This document shows positions 54,380-63,987 of a DNA stretch of 64,000 nucleotides, piece after piece (positions within the stretch are counted from its first letter, which is position 1; each line of letters starts with the position of its first letter). The stretch is from positions 13,353,001 to 13,417,000 of the forward strand of contig OU015657.1 of the NCBI GenBank assembly GCA_907165275.2, in the 5' to 3' direction. The DNA is from Zygaena filipendulae (Eukaryota > Arthropoda > Insecta > Lepidoptera > Zygaenidae). The position numbers were made by a program, and so were the translations under genes. The notes beneath the pieces are model-generated. The model ran no database searches. It saw only the letters and a list, made by a program, of their open reading frames with translations, and was not told the origin of the DNA.

Positions 54380-54960
54380 CAGATGTCGAGGCCAGGGGAC
54401 GCAGTGAAGGTAGTCAGGTCGTGGCCCCCTCCTGCGAGAAATTTACGTCCCTCGTAGCTACTGATGACAGTTGCAATTTCCATTCAACGCTTTCAATTAA
54501 TATAATTCGAGCGACCGAGCACTGTCGTGGAACATTTTTCTATCAAATAAATTATTTACAATCGATAATAATACATATTATCAACGTAATTCCTACTCTA
54601 TCTGATTGAAATCATAAAACGAATTAACGTTCGAGTGGGACATAAAAACGCGCATTATCTGTTAATTTTCCCTCCGTAACTTTGGCAATAATAAAAATTG
54701 AATTAAAAACTTCCTTGCATTCGTTAACGGTGTGGTATGAATAAAACGATCCATCAATTCCGGATTGTGCGGCGCACGGCGGAACTTTCACCGGCCGGCG
54801 AATCGATACGAAATTAGCTAATGGAAACTTGATAGCCAACAAAAAACTGAATCCCCGCAAACCCTCGTAAGCGCATTTCACAACAATGAATCTGTGCATC
54901 GTCCCCGTCGCCGACAGATGGCGCTCCGTGGCCCCTCGGACACATACAGCCACAGGTAAC
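54380..54960. promoter_or_regulatory. Long candidate conserved block with CTCF-like site
   Basis: 580 bp without repeat signature, rich in TAAT-core words: TTTCAATTAATATAATTCG, ATCTGTTAATTTTCCC, ACGAAATTAGCTAATGGAA, plus CAATCGATAATAATAC. CAGATGGCGCT at 54915-54925 resembles the insect CTCF core. A minus-strand frame at 54184-54483 and others here are unrecognised. The motif mix suggests developmental regulatory DNA. Confidence 0.4.
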
Positions 54961-55063
54961 ATTATACGTTGGAGTCCAACGTTGTAATTGTAGAGAGCTT
55001 TTGTGCTCTAACGTGTTGCGTAGGGTTTGGTTCGCAGCGATTGAAGCGCTGCTTCTGCTGCCA

Positions 55064-55280
55064 GGACCCTTATTCACTATGACCATAACACGCCGCGTTA
55101 AAATAAGACGCCGCAAAAACTGTCTCTACCTCGTAATCAAAGAAGTTTTACTGCAAAAAAATACATTTACAACGTTTCTTATGGCATAATAAATAATAAT
55201 TTCTAATATTTTAGCATCTAGAACGTTTGGGACGCACGTTATGGGCAAGGAATGTTGTTGGTCATAGTGAATAAGGGCCC
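55064..55280. mobile_element. MITE family A, copy A2
   Basis: About 217 bp, GGACCCTTATTCACTATGAC to GTCATAGTGAATAAGGGCCC. Colinear with A1 (ACAACGTTTCTTATGGCATA; GAACGTTTGGGACGCACGTT; GGGCAAGGAATGTTGTTGGT). Confidence 0.85.
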
Positions 55281-55339
55281 AGGTAAGTGCAGTAAATGCA
55301 GTAAGTGCATTAGGCACGTACAATGGAGTATTAAATTAT

Positions 55340-55400
55340 GTTAACGTGCGGTGCGCTCGGCACACATGTGCGATTGTGCGCGAGCGCTGCCGCGATGGCG
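55340..55400. other. Small GC patch
   Basis: CGGTGCGCTCGGCACACATG then GCGAGCGCTGCCGCGATGGC. Short; role unknown. Confidence 0.3.
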
Positions 55401-55494
55401 GCGTCATATGCACTATGCAACCCCGTTTTTGGATTATGACACCCGTTACAATTGCCAGCGACAGATGTATTAATGCTTTATTATTGCTACACTA

Positions 55495-55690
55495 GCTGTG
55501 CCCCGCGATTTCACCCGCGTGAAAAGTTTTTATGTAGCAACTTTTTTCCCGACATCCGATTTGAATGAAACAAAGCCTATATCTGGCGCCAGGCTAAGCT
55601 TAATCTACCTCTGAAAACCGCATGACACTCCGTTCAGTAGATTCCGGAGATTATCGCGAATAAACAGACAGACAGACAGACAGACAGAAA
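55495..55690 (+). repeat. Family L repeat ending in (ACAG)6
   Basis: CTAGCTGTGCCCCGCGATTT, CATCCGATTTGAATGAAACA, CCGTTCAGTAGATTCCGGAG, and an ACAG array at 55664-55687. Its middle differs from the main subfamily. Confidence 0.8.
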
Positions 55691-56056
55691 AGAATTTTAA
55701 AGACTCTTTTTTTGTGGTTGGTTACTCATCTTTTATCGTCCCCTGTCAATTTTTCTTAAAAATATTCGATGTACAGAATCGCGGATTCTACTCTTTTATT
55801 ATACCTAGTATAGATATTCAATGCGTCCATAAACGCGCGTACAGTGTGAAGTTTCATAATTTTTTACACCTATATACCTATCTACCTATTAATATTTTTT
55901 TTCTATTCAGAGATCGAGTTTGATCAAAAGAAAGATGATCGTCTAGTAGATAAATTAAATATTTTTATTATAGGTAATAGAAGCGACTTCGCTACTCTTT
56001 ATTCGTCAGTCAAACATCATCCTAAGTAGTATAGTAGTTGTTTCAAACTAATTATT
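55691..56056. other. AT-rich, no gene seen
   Basis: A short frame at 55714-55923 is unrecognised. Confidence 0.5.
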
Positions 56057-56060
56057 ATAT

Positions 56061-56294
56061 GGACGCAGATAAGCAATAACATGTTAACCCACAAAATTAA
56101 GTTATTGCTACAGAACGATTTATTGACAGTTATAGAGCGTTTTTTAATTATGCTAAACGCATTACATTGTTTAAATATGTAACAATATGTTGGACATAAA
56201 AAAATGTTGACACAAAATGGCGCTATAATTATAAAACATCATTTACTCAAAATTTCTCCAATGTGGGTTAACACACTATTGCTTATCTATGTCC
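56061..56294. mobile_element. MITE family B, copy B2
   Basis: 234 bp, GGACGCAGATAAGCAATAAC to GCAATAGTGTGTTAACCCAC inverted. ATAT at 56057-56060 is repeated at 56295-56298. Opposite orientation to B1 and B3. Confidence 0.9.
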
Positions 56295-56298
56295 ATAT

Positions 56299-56879
56299 AC
56301 AAGCAGTATGATTGTGATGCATGCATTTAGTGTGATTTGTGAGTCAAGAAATTTTCCTTTTTTTTCGATTAAGAACCATGGGATAAAAATTTAATTACTT
56401 GGTATAGATTCCATTAAGAAAACGGAAATTATTGATGGAGTCATTTCAACAAAAAAAAATCTCATGCTCCAAACACAAACAAACAATATAATTTTATTGT
56501 AGGTAAATGTATATTGATTATAATTTATTATGTCGTTATCGTCTATCGTTATTCTTAGAAGACAGATAGGGTCAATGTAATGGATGTTTAACCTGGGTAC
56601 ATAGGTAAGTACTTCGTGGATACATTAGGTGTTTGTTTGTCTTCGACAGACTGTTATAGACCGGTCGTTTCTTATCTTAATTAAGTACAGAAATATAATG
56701 TTCAAGGTATCGAAAAGTACCTACAATTATTATTAATTATTATATTATTATCCAAAATGCTCACGTGTAATTAAATCACCATAATTTGTATAATTCATCC
56801 ATATTTAATTTTAGTTATATTTTCCCGAACTACTTACTAATATTATAATAGGTACCTATATTCACAACAACTCATCTAT
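56299..56879. other. AT-rich, no gene seen
   Basis: Nothing recognised. Confidence 0.5.
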
Positions 56880-57239
56880 ACTAATATTATAAAGCTTTGT
56901 TTGTTAGCTTGAACGCGCTAATCTCAGGAACTTTTGGTTCAATTTGAAAAATTCTTTCAGTGTTAGATAACCCATTTATCGAGAAAGTTATAAGCTACAT
57001 ATCATCACGCTAAGACCAATAGGAGCGGAGCAGCAATAAAAAATGTTGCTAAAACGGTAAAAAAATATTCCTTTTGAGTTTCCATTACGTACAATACGCT
57101 ACGCTTACGGTTAGCTGTGGAATATAGAAAAACAAGAAAGAAAGATTTATTTAAGCAGACATAACACAAGTTATAAATATGTTTTAGTTAGTTTTTTCCT
57201 CATATTAACACGGGAGAAACGGCGCGGCACAGCTAGTAA
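56880..57239 (-). repeat. Long family L-type repeat, reverse
   Basis: CTATACTAATATTATAAAGC, GAACTTTTGGTTCAATTTGA, TCAGTGTTAGATAACCCATT, CGCTAAGACCAATAGGAGCG, ending GAAACGGCGCGGCACAGCTA. Longest copy of the window, with a middle block not seen elsewhere here. Confidence 0.8.
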
Positions 57240-57374
57240 TATCTACAATAAAGGGCATAATAAAGTTTATTTATTTATTATATTGCACAAATTGTAAAAA
57301 AAGCCGTTTTCATGCCTTTTCTATAGCTGTAAAGTTATTTATACGTACCTACTAATTTAATCCTCTATTTCAAA

Positions 57375-57580
57375 CTAGCTTTCTCCCGCGGTTTCCCCCA
57401 CGGTAATTTCGGAGTTCCCGCGGGAATCCCAGGATGAACTATACCTTCCTCTTGAATCACTGTACCTTTCTTTTAAAAATAACCGCATAAAAATCCGTTG
57501 CCTATAGTTTTAAAGATCTAAGCACACATAGTGACAGACAGACAGCGGAAAGCGACTTTGTTTTATACTAAGGTAGTGAC
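57375..57580 (+). repeat. Family L-like repeat, second subfamily
   Basis: CTAGCTTTCTCCCGCGGTTT, GAGTTCCCGCGGGAATCCCA, TTTTAAAGATCTAAGCACAC and AGCGGAAAGCGACTTTGTTT. Sister of 48135-48345 but with its head intact. Confidence 0.8.
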
Positions 57581-57581
57581 T

Positions 57582-57745
57582 AGCTGGAGCTCGCAGTTTC
57601 ACGTGTATTAGTTTCGGAAATCCCGCAAAACCTCTTTATATTAGGAACCATACGCCATACGCATATAGGGACAAAACAACCTTGGTACTAAAGTTTCATC
57701 AAAATGGGATCAATTGTTCAGAAACTCTAGATTTGTCGTTATTTA
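57582..57745 (+). repeat. Family L repeat, degenerate, abutting
   Basis: TAGCTGGAGCTCGCAGTTTC, GTTTCGGAAATCCCGC, then CATCAAAATGGGATCAATTG. It starts where the previous copy ends. Confidence 0.6.
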
Positions 57746-58203
57746 GTAGGTATATACCTACATATCAACGTTTTTTTTAGAGAAAAGTTATCGGAATCGT
57801 GTTTTGACTATAATAAGGATTTCAATGAAATGCTAAGTTAACATATGACCGAAAATAATATATGTACCTAGGTACATATTTCCCAATAAAATGAAGTTAG
57901 GTAAGTATCTACATTATATTTTGTGAGAGAGTGAAGCCGCAGGGAACAGCTAGTATTGTAATAAAAATGCATATAAATATCAAAAACATGCCTAATATTA
58001 ATTATCCTTGTAGTTTTCTTTACTTTGTTTCTTACTCAGTCGAAAATATTACGTAGACATAGGGAAAACAAGTCCAAAAACAAATTTAAAGAATCAACAT
58101 TTTCCTTATATTTTGTTTTGCGGGTAAAAAGACAGTTATTCCCATTTAGGATGACTTTAATTAGGCACAACAATTACACTAGGTAACCGTACAATACCCA
58201 ATA
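57746..58203. other. No gene seen
   Basis: AT-rich; a short reversed L head (GTGAAGCCGCAGGGAACAGC then TAGTATTG) lies at about 57930-57957. Confidence 0.5.
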
Positions 58204-58368
58204 TTAACCTTTAACTGCTGACGTGGGGGCCGCTCCGGCCGAACGACAGTAATATTGTCAAATTACTCCTCTCCCTCGCTCGCGACGCGTACGCCACTTG
58301 TAGTAGCTTCGAATTTAGTGAAGCCAAAGCCGTGAGACGTGGAGTTGGTGTCGGTGAACTAAATCTCA

Positions 58369-58476
58369 GTGAGTAAATTTATTTCAAAAATTTCTGCGGG
58401 CCTCTGTGACCCATCGTCAGTACTTGTGTAACAATTTGAAAATAATTGTAGTTATTAATTTTATCTTTTTTTACAG
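58369..58476 (+). other. Putative 5' UTR intron of piggyBac-like element
   Basis: GTGAGT donor at 58369-58374 and a polypyrimidine tract ending TTTTTTTACAG at 58476 define a 108-bp intron just before the ATG. Splice sites are predicted from sequence only. Confidence 0.5.
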
Positions 58477-58498
58477 TTTTTGGGTAAATTAATGTAAA

Positions 58499-58843
58499 AT
58501 GGAACCAAGTACATCATCCGGGAGAAAACTGAAGATAAATAGCGACGATAACTTACGTCATTCCAAAACTAAGAGATCTGTTGTGCCCGGTATCCGTGAT
58601 CAATCAATTATTTCATATTGGGTGAATTGTGAGGATTCTAGTGGTTCAGAGGAAGAGAACCTCGATGATACATTTATTCCTGAAGAACACGGACATAACG
58701 AAGATTCTCCTGACTCGGAATCTGATAAAGTAACTGAACAAGATTTGCCTCCAATGTGCAACGAAAGTTTTCCCAGAAAGTGTCTAATTAGTGAGATTTG
58801 GTGCACTGCAATTTTATATTCTTTATTTAGCAACAATATTTGA
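58499..58843 (+). pseudogene. Truncated piggyBac-like transposase N-terminus
   Basis: 114 codons from an ATG in good insect context (AAAATGG). Residues 1-20 are Ser/Lys-rich; residues 45-85 are strongly acidic and Ser-rich (GSEEENLDDTF, DSPDSESDK), as in the N-terminal region of piggyBac-type transposases. From about residue 86 the sequence changes character (Cys- and hydrophobic-rich, ending LYSLFSNNI) and stops. I infer that an internal deletion joined the N-terminus to 3' DNA. The catalytic Asp residues and C-terminal Cys-rich domain cannot be recognised, so no transposase activity is expected. A short acidic protein could still be made. Confidence 0.65.
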
Positions 58844-59188
58844 TTGTATGTAGTTTATTAAAGACACTATTGAAGTTTAATAATGGAAGTTAGTTTATTG
58901 TTTTTGTTTAGTTTTTTTAAGAAATACGTACTGATTTCTGATCTCATATTTTTTCACCAAAAAAATGTAACCTAATTTCTAAATAGTCAAATAAGAGAAA
59001 ATAAGAATCAAAAACATGTCTTAAAAATATTTGTTTTTTTTAACGATACTTATTCAAGTACGTAAATAATATATTTTAATTTAAAAACCTTAATAAATCG
59101 ATAATATAAACATTTTAAGTCGCGGGCCGGCCAGGCCCCTACGTCAGAAGTTACGTGAAAAAAAACCACGTCAGTAGTTAAAGGTTAA

Positions 59189-60057
59189 ACATTAACACAT
59201 CAGTTGTTGAAGCACAAGTGTTTGCGGTTAGAACCAATTTAATTTGCCAACAACTTTTTTCTACATAAAATCAATTTTATTGTTTTATTGTGTAGTATAA
59301 TTGTGTGTTATTTCCGAACGAACAACGCCGGGAGCGATACGTGGACATACCTTGGCCTGATAGTAGGTAAATTGTAAAACAATAAACAATACATTAATTG
59401 CTTTAGAAAGAACACTGCATTAATTGTAATTGTAAATACTAAGGTACAAAACCAAACCTTTATTATGATTCGAGTACCTACCTATGTACCTCGATGAATC
59501 TTTTTTCCTGTGAATAGGTACAGAGATTATTCCAATACCTAGAGTTAAAACAATGTTTTGTTTTCAACTCAATATTAATATTATTTCAATCAACTATTAA
59601 GTACCTACACGAATAAAATTACACAATGTATTCTGTTAGAACTGCGATAAGTTTCTAAACTTAATTTCGAACTTTAGTTGCAGCTTTATGACAACGCTTA
59701 CCGTACATAATTTTAAATGACACAAGATCAAATTTCAATTTTAACTTTGCACATTAACATTTGGGTAGGAAGTAATAAATTAGTAAAAAATACGCATCAG
59801 GGAGTGTTTTGTGGCGAAGTATCCAATGACGTTGGGTGGAGCGAGTACCGAGGACACTTTTGACACAAAAAGCCAGCAATCGACGCGACATCATTGCGCC
59901 CTCGTGGCGCGCTGAGGGGTTAAAATTACAACCATGGCGGTTGTTTACAAAATTGGTAATTATAAATCTCGACATACAAATCCAAATTATGTATCCTTCA
60001 ATGACAATAGTAATCATAGCAATCACGTCGTCAGTATCCTTATGCGAATGCAAATGT
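59189..60057. other. No recognised gene
   Basis: AT-rich, except for a unique-looking patch at about 59820-59960 that contains TTGCGCCCTCGTGGCGCGCT. Overlapping short frames on both strands at 59754-60135 are unrecognised. Confidence 0.4.
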
Positions 60058-60245
60058 GACATTTGTTTGTTACATTTTTACGACTTAACTAGGTACCCAA
60101 CCGATCACCATGAAATTTTACAAACACGTTGTTAAGATAAAGAATAGGAGAAAAGATAAAGGTATACGTCTATATAATGTTTACCCCAGAATTTTATTGA
60201 GAACTACAAATTTGACGTGGGTGAACCCGCGGGAAACAGCTGGTA
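60058..60245 (-). repeat. Family L repeat, reverse copy
   Basis: GACATTTGTTTGTTACATTT, CCAACCGATCACCATGAAAT, ending GTGGGTGAACCCGCGGGAAA then CAGCTGGTAT. Confidence 0.8.
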
Positions 60246-60604
60246 TACAAAGTGTTAATGAATTAACTGAAAACTAGAAAGTAGTTTTCTCAGAATCGAC
60301 AAGCGAAACGATCACACTATGTTTCAATATAGGTTATATTTTTTCATTTTTACTAGCCCATATCTAAATTATTTCTAATACAATATTTGGCGCGTACGCC
60401 GCCGCCCGCAGCAAAATAATTCGAACCGGAAGGCGCGGGCGTAGCGCTTGGAATTTCGTAGATAGGTCACCTCCAAACTAATGTTAAATAACTTTTAACA
60501 TATAAATTTTTTCGACATAAAATATATATTTTAATCATATTATTGTTTATTTTTTTAAATGGGGTGTGTCAGGTTTTCAGTTAATTCATTAACAAGTTAT
60601 ATAT
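60246..60604. other. No gene; CG patch
   Basis: GCGCGTACGCCGCCGCCCGC near 60390 in otherwise AT-rich DNA. Confidence 0.4.
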
Positions 60605-60785
60605 AAAAACGAAAGGTCACTGACTCACTGTATAAACACAATATCTCAAAAACTACTTGACTTATGAAGCTCAAAGGCAGATAGTCTATAGGTAGGAGAC
60701 GGTATTTCCCCGAGTTTGCAGGAACTCCGAAATTAACGTGGGTGCGGGTGAAACAGCATGAAACAGTAGGGCATCGATATTATTA
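60605..60785 (-). repeat. Family L-type repeat, reverse, variant
   Basis: AACGAAAGGTCACTGACTCA, CTCAAAAACTACTTGACTTA, GCAGGAACTCCGAAATTAAC, GTGGGTGCGGGTGAAACAGC. The start belongs to a different tail subfamily. Confidence 0.65.
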
Positions 60786-61439
60786 AAAACATTAAAGTTC
60801 TTCTCACCTCAATAATAATAATCTAATTTTAAATTTCTTGCATAGACTTTACACGATTCTATCGGCCATTATAAATTGTTGACAAGGTACATAATATCAA
60901 CGGCGCCAAGATGCAAGCAGAGCTAATCAGGGGTGAAGATTAATTATTCTTATCATTTCCTTAGGACGCGTACGCACTGTCGGCCGAACGTGCCCAGCTG
61001 CCTACAGAACAGATAATATGAAGCTATGAACCAATCTTTGTCCCATAAAGGTACGAGTGTACTGGACCCTGGATGGCCGCGCCGGACGCATCGCGCCCTT
61101 GCGGCACGCCACTAAACAGAGGCCTTGTTTTCGAAAATTTCTGTACTTCCATCCTATTACATATTTTTCCTAACGCAGAGTACAATAAAAAAATAAACTA
61201 TTTCTATATGTATAATATTATCTATCTATGTTGTATCTATATATGTATTATGTATAGCAGATAAATTTGTGTTTCAGTTTTAATACTTTACATTATGACT
61301 GAACCATCTAAATCTAACTCCTTTCTCTTTTTTTGGGAATTACTTCAACTATTTTGTAAACGTTCTCTTTCCGAATTCAGTTTAATTTCTAGGTATACAT
61401 AATACAGTCTCACTGATCTGCATCAGTTTTTCCATCGGT
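60786..61439. other. No gene seen
   Basis: A moderately GC patch at about 60965-61110. The ATG frame at 61073 is short and unrecognised. Confidence 0.4.
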
Positions 61440-61570
61440 ATATAGACATCACACATTTGTAAGACAATTTCATCCCGCGCCGTGCGTCCCCGGCTCACCA
61501 GTGAGCGCACGCCCTTACAAATCGCGGATAAGCACTAATTGTCCAATCAGAAGCCCGCACCTACAGTTCT
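61440..61570. promoter_or_regulatory. Small GC-rich island with CCAAT box
   Basis: CATCCCGCGCCGTGCGTCCC, then GATAAGCACTAATTGTCCAATCAGAAG (GATAA, TAATT and CCAAT within 27 bp; read in parts). Candidate promoter or enhancer. Confidence 0.3.
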
Positions 61571-62571
61571 CGCTACTCTTGATTGTCTCACTAATGCAAG
61601 TAATAATTGGTCTGTATTTGTCTCCGTGACTAAACGATACTAAGTATAAGTATAAATAAATATGTATATGTATAGGTATCAATTTCAGTTCTGAGAATTC
61701 GGTAATTTGAGATCTAGAGTCAGCCAATATAATTATTATGTACTACACCGGAATAACTCCGTAATACAGTTATTTATTCAGTAAAAAGGTTTAATAGACT
61801 ACGAAATAATAAAATATTTAATAATAAAATATTGCTTACGTAATTTTTTAAATTGTTTTTAATTAATAAATAAGTATGTTTGGTTTTATATATCTTTCTT
61901 TCACATCGCAGAAGCTGCAGACCTGACAATAGTACCTACCTAACAAAGTTCAATAATAGAAATAGAACGTAGATCTTTTTCATACCGACTGTCTCTAAAT
62001 AATAGAAGTGTCTAGTCGTCCACGGTTCACTAAACTATATAAATTCATAAAAGTCTAACCAAATTCCAAAAGTTTGCGACCTAGGTCCAAATAACAGGTG
62101 AGTAGGTACAACCTCGGGCATCCCTGACTAATGAGTCCGTGCGGCTGAGCGGCTGGCTGTCGGCTGACATATCTTGTCAGCTGCAAATTGACGCGAATCA
62201 TTGTGGAAAGCTATACCTTTGCTTGGACGCGCCCGAACTGAATTTGGAACGGGGCTGTACCCTGTAGTAGTTTATCGATAAATAAATTTTATCGATGTAG
62301 TGAAGTATTACATTTAAAACTCATTATATTTGTGAGAAATATCTCATTAAAATACTCTCTATAACCTCATCCGTGTAATTTATTTTATTTTTTCATTTTA
62401 ACACAGAAGCTACGTTTTAAGGAACTTCGAAAGAACTTGGTATTCAGTAAGACTTGAGATTCTTATTAACGAAGCTATTTCGCAGTACAAACTTGGCAAT
62501 CTTTCACATTTATGTTGTTGTTGGGATTATTACTTTATAGAGAGCTATTATTAATTACTACGAACAATCAA
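61571..62571. other. No recognised gene
   Basis: AT-rich, with a mid-GC patch at about 62115-62260 (GCGGCTGAGCGGCTGGCTGT; CTTGTCAGCTGCAAATTGAC). Confidence 0.4.
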
Positions 62572-62699
62572 GGCCCTCATTCACAAACAATATTCCATGG
62601 CCATAACGCGCGTCCCAAAAACACAATCCCAAACGTTCCAGAAATTAGATTTGTATTCTGTATGCCATAAGACAGATTGTAAATGTTTTTTCATTACTC

Positions 62700-63240
62700 A
62701 TACTCGGAAAGTAGGTCTGAAGTTGCCTGAGAAGCGGGTTGAAAGTAACCCTTTTCAGCCCTAGGGAGAATCGCTTTCAACTGACAACTGTCAAATTATT
62801 AAAAAAAAACTAGGTCTATTTTCACATTTCTATTGAACCATGTTTCAACTTTCTATACAGCCAGCGCGATGTAAAATTGAAATAACGTAAAGTTTAAGTA
62901 GGTATTAATTAAAATAAAATTCATTCACTTTTTCTTAAGCTAATTCCTATTTATATTTTTTTATTTTCTTTAATTAATACTTAATAATTAAAGAAAATAT
63001 TTTTTTTAGGTCGCCACAATGTAAATAAAAAATACTGGCTGAATAGCTAGCCGGCCAAAGAAAAAGAAATAGGTGGGAAAGTGTCAAGCGACTATCCGAT
63101 CTTCACTCATTTTTTCTTTAGGTAATTCCTATTTTTATTTTGACTTTCCTTGCATTCGTAATGAAAAGCACAGTGTTACCCTCGGGAGAAAGACTTTTAC
63201 TTTAGAGACTTTACTTTCACCCCTAGGATAACAATGTACT
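62700..63240. mobile_element. Unclassified insertion within A3
   Basis: Starts near GGAAAGTAGGTCTGAAGTTG and ends near CACCCCTAGGATAACAATG. The edges share inverted words (GGTTGAAAGTAAC against CTTTACTTTCACCCC; CCCTAGGGAGAA against the complement of CTCGGGAGAAAG), hinting at terminal inverted repeats. An internal direct repeat TAATTCCTATTTATATTTTT / TAATTCCTATTTTTATTTTG lies at about 62941 and 63122. Confidence 0.4.
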
Positions 63241-63287
63241 ATTGTGTTTTTTTAAGTGAAACCTCTTTGCGTACGCGTTATCTTAAC

Positions 63288-63323
63288 GTGACGTGTAATG
63301 GTCGTATGACCATTACACGTCAC
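63288..63323. repeat. 16-bp perfect hairpin in A3 end
   Basis: GTGACGTGTAATGGTC pairs exactly with GACCATTACACGTCAC around a 4-base loop. It lies where A1 and A2 have an unpaired GTTATGGTCATAG, so the palindrome arose in this copy. Confidence 0.8.
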
Positions 63324-63544
63324 ATATACGTACATACGTACATATACGTAGTTAATTAAGGCCCAGTAATCATTGTGTACATTCAGTAAATATGTGTATT
63401 TTACTTTTACTTTGTTCAGAAATCAACTGTCACAAAAATACAACAGACATTCTGTAAAATACACGAGCCGTTCACTGATTTTCACACATGGGTATAATAG
63501 TGAAGTTTTAACAAAATTAATTGCCCAGTAGGTATATCTAATTA

Positions 63545-63795
63545 AATATCATGGTGCATGGTCATGTTCAAATTCGATACGTGCATCGATGGCCCGGTCC
63601 CAGCACTACACCGACGGCCATGACAAAATGCATTCACGACGTGTGATCGACAGTACTGTAGTGCGGGGACGCATCGACGCCGTGTTGGCCGAGCGCTCGA
63701 GGTCACTTCTAATCTCTAATTACAAGCGTTGCACCGCTAGCTCTACATTTTGGGCGCTGCGCGGTGCGCGGCGCGCGGGAAACCCGTACGGTATC
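63545..63795. promoter_or_regulatory. GC-rich unique block
   Basis: CGATGGCCCGGTCCCAGCAC, GGGGACGCATCGACGCCGTG, CTCTAATTACAAGCGTTGCA (homeodomain TAATTA) and a GCGCGGTGCGCGGCGCGCGG run. Candidate regulatory DNA next to MITE C1. Confidence 0.3.
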
Positions 63796-63797
63796 CA

Positions 63798-63987
63798 GCC
63801 TCCTTAGCCAAGTTGACCATCTATAATCGTCAATTCATAGAAAATTATGGAGCGAATCGTCATGTCAGGTGGTCACGTAAAATCGTCCAATAAAAAGTCC
63901 AGTTCTGCGTGACCAAGTTACATAACGATTCGTTGCTTAGTCTTCTATGCGTTAACAATTGTAGATTGACAACTTGGTTAAGGAGGC
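63798..63987. mobile_element. MITE family C, copy C1 (uninterrupted)
   Basis: 190 bp, GCCTCCTTAGCCAAGTTGAC to, inverted, GCCTCCTTAACCAAGTTGTC. Interior GTCAGGTGGTCACGTAAAAT, AAAAGTCCAGTTCTGCGTGA, CTATGCGTTAACAATTG. This is the reference copy that shows C2 and C3 to be interrupted. Confidence 0.88.

Larger units (their letters stand above)
58208..59184 (+). mobile_element. piggyBac-like element, internally deleted
   Basis: 977 bp flanked by TTAA (58204-58207 and 59185-59188), the hallmark target of piggyBac. Left end CCTTTAACTGCTGACGTGG, right end inverted CCTTTAACTACTGACGTGG: 18 of 19 match. Inside are a 5' non-coding exon, an intron-like segment, an acidic N-terminal frame and an ATTAAA signal at 58857-58862. 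The DDD catalytic region is missing. GC-rich subterminal stretches flank both ends (GGGGCCGCTCCGGCCGAACG; GCGGGCCGGCCAGGCCCC). Confidence 0.92.
62572..63364. mobile_element. MITE family A, copy A3, with insertion
   Basis: Reverse orientation relative to A1: GGCCCTCATTCACAAACAAT, CCATGGCCATAACGCGCGTC, AAACGTTCCAGAAATTAG at the left and GTGAAACCTCTTTGCGTACG, CGTTATCTTAACGTGACGTG to TTAATTAAGGCCC at the right. About 540 bp between 62700 and 63240 have no match in A1 or A2 and must be inserted sequence. Confidence 0.75.
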
